NCBI GenBank assembly: GCA_028583405.1
Contig: JAPTMU010000037.1
Coordinates: forward strand, 506,501 to 570,500
Reading direction: 5' to 3'
Length of the DNA stretch: 64,000 nt
Origin: Pogonophryne albipinna
Taxonomy: Eukaryota > Chordata > Actinopteri > Perciformes > Artedidraconidae
Shown: positions 58,300 to 64,000 of the stretch, in pieces
Layout: every line of letters begins with the position of its first letter
Numbering within the stretch: position 1 is the stretch's first letter
Notes under the pieces: model-generated
Database searches by the model: none
Told to the model about the DNA's origin: nothing
The model's input: only the letters and a program-made list of their open reading frames with translations
Position numbers and translations under genes: made by a program

Positions 58300-59342
58300 A
58301 CAGTGCAACAAAACAGGAATATTAAATGTGGTCTCTTAAACATAAATCTCTAGCATCTAAAGCAATATTGGTAAATGAGTTAATATCAGATTATAATATT
58401 GATATAAGCTGTCTCACTGAAACTTGGTTGAGACATGAAGAATATGTCAGCATAAATGAGGCCACTCCACCCAGCCATATCAATACTCATATTGCCCGAG
58501 GCGTGGGCCGAGGAGGTGGAGTTGCAGCAATCTTTGACTCAAGTTTACTTATCAATACTAAACCAAAATTAAATGATACCTCCTTTGAAAGTCTCGTTTT
58601 TAGTCTTACGCATCCGACCTGGAAAACTTTGCAGCCAATCTTATTTGTTACAGTGTACCGTGCACCAGGTCCTTATTCAGAATTCTTATCAGAATTCTCT
58701 GAGTTTTTATCAACTTTGGTTCTTAAAACAGATAAAGTAATTATCGTAGGTGACTTTAATATTCATGTTGACGATGATAAAAATAGCCTTACGGTTGCAT
58801 TTAACTCTATATTAGATTCTGTTGGTTTCTGTCAGAGTGTAAATAAACCAACCCACTGCTATAATCACACTCTCGACCTTGTTCTGACTTATGGTATTGA
58901 AATTGAGCAACTATTAGTCGAACCGCATAATCCTGCTTTATCCGACCATTTCTTAGTAACTTTTGAAGTACTGTTACTAGACTACAAAGCATTAGTCAAA
59001 AGCTCCTGCAGCAGAAACCTATCTGTTAGTGCTATAGCCAAATTTAAGGAAGATTCCACCAATACTTAACTCGATAGCATGTCTGCATGTAGGGAGGAAA
59101 CTTATACAAAATGTACACCAACCCAAATTGATCATGTTGTTGATAGTGCTACAGATGCGTGCGAATAAAATTAGACTCTGTTGCTCCTTTGAAAAAGAAG
59201 AAAATAAAACAACATAGATTAGCTCCATGGCATAATGCCGAAACCCGCAAAATAAAGCAAAAGTCGAGACAACTTGAAAGGATATGGCGTTCCACTAAAC
59301 TTGAAGAATCTCGTTTAATTTGGCATATTACTCTCAATGAAT
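58300..59342 (+). pseudogene. L2-type LINE endonuclease and RT start, cut by gap
   Basis: AP-endonuclease blocks: NIKSLASKA (start; frame broken here by a missing A near 58346), CLTETWL (catalytic Glu), VYRAPGPYSEFL, VGDFNIHVDDD (GDFN) and ALSDHFLV (SDH). This enzyme nicks the target for reverse transcription. A stop at 59069 and shifts interrupt the link to the RT N-terminal part (59159-59342), which runs into the N gap. Confidence 0.85.
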
Positions 59343-60342
59343 NNNNNNNNNNNNNNNNNNNNNNNNNNNNNNNNNNNNNNNNNNNNNNNNNNNNNNNNNN
59401 NNNNNNNNNNNNNNNNNNNNNNNNNNNNNNNNNNNNNNNNNNNNNNNNNNNNNNNNNNNNNNNNNNNNNNNNNNNNNNNNNNNNNNNNNNNNNNNNNNNN
59501 NNNNNNNNNNNNNNNNNNNNNNNNNNNNNNNNNNNNNNNNNNNNNNNNNNNNNNNNNNNNNNNNNNNNNNNNNNNNNNNNNNNNNNNNNNNNNNNNNNNN
59601 NNNNNNNNNNNNNNNNNNNNNNNNNNNNNNNNNNNNNNNNNNNNNNNNNNNNNNNNNNNNNNNNNNNNNNNNNNNNNNNNNNNNNNNNNNNNNNNNNNNN
59701 NNNNNNNNNNNNNNNNNNNNNNNNNNNNNNNNNNNNNNNNNNNNNNNNNNNNNNNNNNNNNNNNNNNNNNNNNNNNNNNNNNNNNNNNNNNNNNNNNNNN
59801 NNNNNNNNNNNNNNNNNNNNNNNNNNNNNNNNNNNNNNNNNNNNNNNNNNNNNNNNNNNNNNNNNNNNNNNNNNNNNNNNNNNNNNNNNNNNNNNNNNNN
59901 NNNNNNNNNNNNNNNNNNNNNNNNNNNNNNNNNNNNNNNNNNNNNNNNNNNNNNNNNNNNNNNNNNNNNNNNNNNNNNNNNNNNNNNNNNNNNNNNNNNN
60001 NNNNNNNNNNNNNNNNNNNNNNNNNNNNNNNNNNNNNNNNNNNNNNNNNNNNNNNNNNNNNNNNNNNNNNNNNNNNNNNNNNNNNNNNNNNNNNNNNNNN
60101 NNNNNNNNNNNNNNNNNNNNNNNNNNNNNNNNNNNNNNNNNNNNNNNNNNNNNNNNNNNNNNNNNNNNNNNNNNNNNNNNNNNNNNNNNNNNNNNNNNNN
60201 NNNNNNNNNNNNNNNNNNNNNNNNNNNNNNNNNNNNNNNNNNNNNNNNNNNNNNNNNNNNNNNNNNNNNNNNNNNNNNNNNNNNNNNNNNNNNNNNNNNN
60301 NNNNNNNNNNNNNNNNNNNNNNNNNNNNNNNNNNNNNNNNNN
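59343..60342. other. Assembly gap, exactly 1000 N
   Basis: Exactly one thousand undetermined bases, a conventional placeholder for a gap of unknown size. Frames predicted across it are meaningless. Confidence 0.99.
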
Positions 60343-61925
60343 ACATATTCATAATATTTAATAAAGAAGTGCTAATTAATGGAAAAACTTCCTTCAACAG
60401 CTTAGTTGGAATTGGGTCTAACATACACGTTGATGGTTTAGAAGAGAGAATCATTGAATTTAATTGTTCAAGGTTTATGGCTGAAAAGCATTCTAGTTTA
60501 CCATCTAGTGTAATATTAGAACTTACGTTTCCGGGAGCTGTTGATAACACTATACTGGTCAAAGGCAAGAGGTCATTAATTTTGTTTCTAAGAGTAACAA
60601 TTTTATCGTTAAAAAAGCACATAAAATCATTGCTACTGAGTGCTATGGGAATAGAAGGCTCAATCGAGCTGTGGCTCTCTGTCAGCCTGGCTACAGTGCT
60701 GAAAAGAAATCTTGCATTATTCTTATTCTCATCTATTAATGAAGAGTAGTAGGCTGCTCTCGCTTTACGCAGTGCTTTCTTATATTCATTGAGAGTAATA
60801 TGCCAAATTAAACGAGATTCTTCAAGTTTAGTGGAACGCCATATCCTTTCAAGTTGTCTCGACTTTTGCTTTATTTTGCGGGTTTCGGCATTATGCCATG
60901 GAGCTAATCTATGTTGTTTTATTTTCTTCTTTTTCAAAGGAGCAACAGAGTCTAATTTTATTCGCAACGCATCTGTAGCACTATCAACAACATGATCAAT
61001 TTGGGTTGGTGTACATTTTGTATAAGTTTCCTACCCTTACATGCAGACATGCTATCGAGTTAAGTATTGGTGGAATATCTTCCTTAAATTTGGCTATAGC
61101 ACTAACAGATAGGTTTCTGCTGCAGGAGCTTTTGACTAATGCTTTGTAGTCTAGTAACAGTACTTCAAAAGTTACTAAGAAATGGTCGGATAAAGCAGGA
61201 TTATGCGGTTCGACTAATAGTTGCTCAATTTCAATACCATAAGTCAGAACAAGGTCGAGAGTGTGATTATAGCAGTGGGTTGGTTTATTTACACTCTGAC
61301 AGAAACCAACAGAATCTAATATAGAGTTAAATGCAACCGTAAGGCTATTTTTATCATCGTCAACATGAATATTAAAGTCACCTACGATAATTACTTTATC
61401 TGTTTTAAGAACCAAAGTTGATAAAAACTCAGAGAATTCTGATAAGAATTCTGAATAAGGACCTGGTGCACGGTACACTGTAACAAATAAGATTGGCTGC
61501 AAAGTTTTCCAGGTCGGATGCGTAAGACTAAAAACGAGACTTTCAAAGGAGGTATCATTTAATTTTGGTTTAGTATTGATAAGTAAACTTGAGTCAAAGA
61601 TTGCTGCAACTCCACCTCCTCGGCCCACGCCTCGGGCAATATGAGTATTGATATGGCTGGGTGGAGTGGCCTCATTTATGCTGACATATTCTTCATGTCT
61701 CAACCAAGTTTCAGTGAGACAGCTTATATCAATATTATAATCTGATATTAACTCATTTACCAATATTGCTTTAGATGCTAGAGATTTTATGTTTAAGAGA
61801 CCACATTTAATATTCCTGTTTTGTTGCACTGTAGTAGTTGTTACATTTACTTTTATTAGTTTATTATGTACGACACCTCTATTAGGTTTTACCTTTAATT
61901 GTCCTTGGGCAGACACACACACCGC
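60343..61925 (-). pseudogene. L2-type LINE endonuclease and RT N-terminus (mirror copy)
   Basis: Minus-strand mirror of 58300-59342, extending 440 bp further into RT (to the LLNIMNM segment at 60343). The endonuclease frame 60996-61922 is open from MCVSAQGQLKVKPNRG through TETWL, GDFN and SDH, without the indel seen in the left arm. A frame break near 61030-61080 separates it from the RT start at 60967. This is the longer and less damaged copy. Confidence 0.87.
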
Positions 61926-61957
61926 TAATATTGGGTATTTTATTGGGTTCGGGATTC

Positions 61958-62430
61958 CTATGGATGACTGCCTAGGTGAGAGCGCAGAGAAGCGTGTAAG
62001 ACTGCGACTCCGCTTCCTGGTCTCAACTCCAGTTTGTCATGGATTAAGTCCACAAAGCCTGAAATGTTTGCCGAAATGAGATCTGCACCTTCCAAAGTAG
62101 GATGAATGCCGTCTCTCTTAATCAGACCAGGTTTTCCCCAGAAGGCTGTCCAATTATTTACGAAGCCCACATTGTTTGCTGGGCACCACCAAGACAACCA
62201 GCGCTGAAATGATGACATGCGGCTATACATGTCATCATTGATCAGATTGGGGAGGGGACCAGAGAAGATTACGGTGTCCGACATTTTTTTAGCATAACTA
62301 CACACCGACTCCACATTAAGTTTGGTGCATTCTGATTGGCGTAAACGAACATCATTACCACCGACGTGAATAACAATCCTACTGTATTTACGTTTATTTT
62401 TAGCCAGCAGTTTAAGATGCGCCTCAACGT
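61958..62430 (-). pseudogene. L2/CR1-type LINE esterase fragment (mirror copy)
   Basis: Same SGNH blocks as 57700-58160, with K for T in SYAKKMSD and a slightly different C-terminal end from a small indel near 62013. The serine block is again missing. Confidence 0.75.
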
Positions 62431-63230
62431 CGCCCGCTCTGTATATACAGTTCCTAGAGTCTCTAAAAGTACAATGGGAGCCAGAGCCTTTTCTTATCAA
62501 GCTCCACATTTGTGGAATCAGCTTCCAGTTTGTGTTCGGGCGGCAGACACCCTATCCGTTTTTAAGAGTGCGCTTAAGACCTTCCTTTTTGATAAAGCTT
62601 ATAGTTAGGGCTGATTAGATTCAGCCCCTAGTTTTGCTGATATAGGCTTAGTTTGTTGGGGGACATCTTACTTCTTCCTTCTCTCTGTCTATACCTGTGT
62701 ACTCTCATGTTCCGATTAACCCAGCTTCCCCAAATGTCTTTCTTTTTGGTGTCTATATACGCCGGGATCCGGAGTCATGGATGATCCTGCGGTCCTGTGT
62801 CCTGCATCGTGAGCCCTGGATCTTGAGTCGTGGCTGTGGTCCTGGATCATAGGTCCTGGATGGATATCCTCGTGGATTCATCTTCCTATTATACACACAT
62901 GCATTTCCAAACATTTGGACTACCTATGTTGCAAATGTATTATCTTTTCAATTTACACACGGCATCTATTGCACGTCTGTCCGTCCTGGGAGAGGGATCC
63001 CTCCTCTGTTGCTCTCCCTGAGGTTTCTCCCATTTTTCCCTTTAAAACTGTGGGTTTTCTTCGAAGGTTTTTCCTTGTACGATGTGAGGGTCTAAGGACA
63101 GAGGGTCTAAGGACAGAGGGTGTCGTATTGTCATACTGATATTTTGTACAAACTGTGAAGTCCACTGAGACAAATGTAACATTTGTAATAGTGGGCTATA
63201 TAAATAAACATTGATTGATTGATTGATACT
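62366..63230 (+). pseudogene. L2-clade LINE 3' end (mirror copy)
   Basis: RT C-terminus (62366-62608) and 3' UTR ending in (ATTG)n at 63214-63228. Here the motif ccctctgtccttaga occurs twice (63088-63120), against once in the left arm. Confidence 0.87.
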
Positions 63231-63339
63231 GCCCCTGAGGCACAACATAAGCAACAATTATTCAGAAGACCAAGAGAACTCTTAAAAGTAGGTTATAACA
63301 TTATATTAGGTGGGGATTTTAACAAAGTAACAGAATAAT

Positions 63340-63800
63340 TCACGCCTTCATCTCCTCCCGCCTTGACTACTGTAACTCACTCCTCTACGCTACAGCATCA
63401 GCTCCACCTCCCTCAGTAGACTCCAGCGTGTCCAGAACGCAGCCGCCAGACTCCTCACCCACACCAAATCATGGCATCACATCACCCCGGTCCTCAAAGA
63501 ACTCCACTGGCTTCCCGTTTCTCAACGCATCCACAACAAACTCCTGGTCTTCACATACAAAGCCCTCCGCCATCTGCCCCCCCCCCTACCTCCCTGACCT
63601 CCTCATCCTCTACCAAGTCCCCCGGTCCCTCAGATCCACCTCAGCCGGTTGCCTTTCCACCCCAAAGGCTAAACTCCGGAGCTTTGGGGACAGAGCCTTC
63701 TCTGTGGCAGCCCCGAAGCTCTGGAGCTCCCTCCCCCAAGACCTTTCTGAGAAAAGGTCAGCTGAAATGGTGGCATGTGTTGAGATCTTCATAGTATGTT
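63340..63800 (+). pseudogene. L2-clade LINE RT C-terminal fragment (mirror copy)
   Basis: Mirror of 56345-56815, preceded by SSRLDYCNSLLYATASAP-type sequence. It differs by LWSSLP in place of LCNSLP. Non-functional. Confidence 0.8.
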
Positions 63801-63937
63801 GAATACTTAAAACGAAAGTTAGTTATAATCAAATATAATCAATTATATTCTTGTATAACCCACAATGAAAATGCTTCATATTTTAGGTTTTTCTATAGTT
63901 ACAGTATAAACAAAACCAAGTGGTTTGTTAAGTTGAG

Positions 63938-64000
63938 TGTAAGACCTATAATGATTTATGGGTGTCAGTGATAAGAGCATAGGCAGTTTCTTCCCTCTCC
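63938..64000 (+). mobile_element. Start of a second LTR copy (truncated by window)
   Basis: TGTAAGACCTATAATG onwards equals the reverse complement of the right end of the LTR at 55042-56212, with gagcatagg for gagagtagg. It shows the inverted duplication includes the LTR. Confidence 0.85.

Larger units (their letters stand above)
56213..59342. repeat. Left arm of a large inverted duplication
   Basis: This arm, plus the adjoining LTR, is the near-exact reverse complement of 60783-64000. It contains LINE pieces in the order: L2 RT end (-), Tx1 endonuclease scrap (-), L2 3' UTR and RT end (-), L2 esterase and endonuclease (+). The arms differ by small indels: one or two copies of the 15-bp motif, a missing A at about 58346, and gtagggagg against gtaagggtagg near 59090. 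Confidence 0.93.
60783..64000. repeat. Right arm of the large inverted duplication
   Basis: Reverse complement of 56149-59342 at very high identity by eye. It continues past the window end, because at 63938 the LTR start (TGTAAGACC) appears and is still matching at 64000. Confidence 0.93.

Noticed and set aside
59159..60967. Frames of 400-550 residues across the N gap
   Set aside because: The open stretch is produced by undetermined bases.

Overview
The window is nuclear DNA of a teleost fish. The grounds are intronless replication-dependent histone genes ending in the metazoan 3' stem-loop GGCTCTTTTAAGAGCC, a spliced host exon resembling CNOT2, and teleost-type repeats: L2 and Tx1-like LINEs, a tRNA-derived SINE, many hAT-, Harbinger- and TTAA-type non-autonomous transposons, long (CA)n tracts and several minisatellites. 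The species cannot be named from the sequence alone.

Layout. 1-4400: a hAT remnant with a BED zinc-finger fragment, then the 5' end of a minus-strand gene resembling cnot2. 4630-15700: repeats (L2 3' UTR expanded into a 15-bp minisatellite, a 57-bp minisatellite, nested hAT/MITE insertions, a Tx1-like LINE piece, a (CA)n tract). 15729-30043: first histone block, H2A-1(-), H4(+), H3(+), broken H4(-), frameshifted H1-1(-), H2B stub(-), H2A-2(-), H1-2(-). 30044-36390: repeats, including a Ty3/gypsy pol fragment and a Tx1-like LINE split by a MITE. 36395-54810: second histone block, H2A-3(+), H3 3' fragment(-), H1-3(-), frameshifted H1-4(+), H2A stub with its promoter(+), H4-like stubs(+) and H4 3' fragment(-), interleaved with two large minisatellites and transposons. 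54811-64000: a retroviral-type LTR with primer-binding site, then an inverted duplication of LINE sequence around a gap of exactly 1000 N.

The histone products package DNA in S phase: H3, H4 and H2A with H2B form the nucleosome core and H1 binds linker DNA. All complete genes lack introns. The core genes have CCAAT and TATA boxes; three H1 genes share a different upstream motif. The stem-loop replaces poly(A) signals. Intact here: three H2A, one H4, one H3 and two H1. Two H1 genes are frameshifted. No complete H2B exists in the window, only a promoter with about nine codons. Many breaks coincide with transposon insertions or inverted duplications, so the region reads as a histone cluster being copied, inverted and eroded. 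I see no sign of a new enzyme system. The most informative signals are the decayed histone copies, the transposon inserted between an H3 coding end and its stem-loop, the transposons carrying SANT-like exon relics, and the minisatellite that arose inside a LINE 3' UTR.
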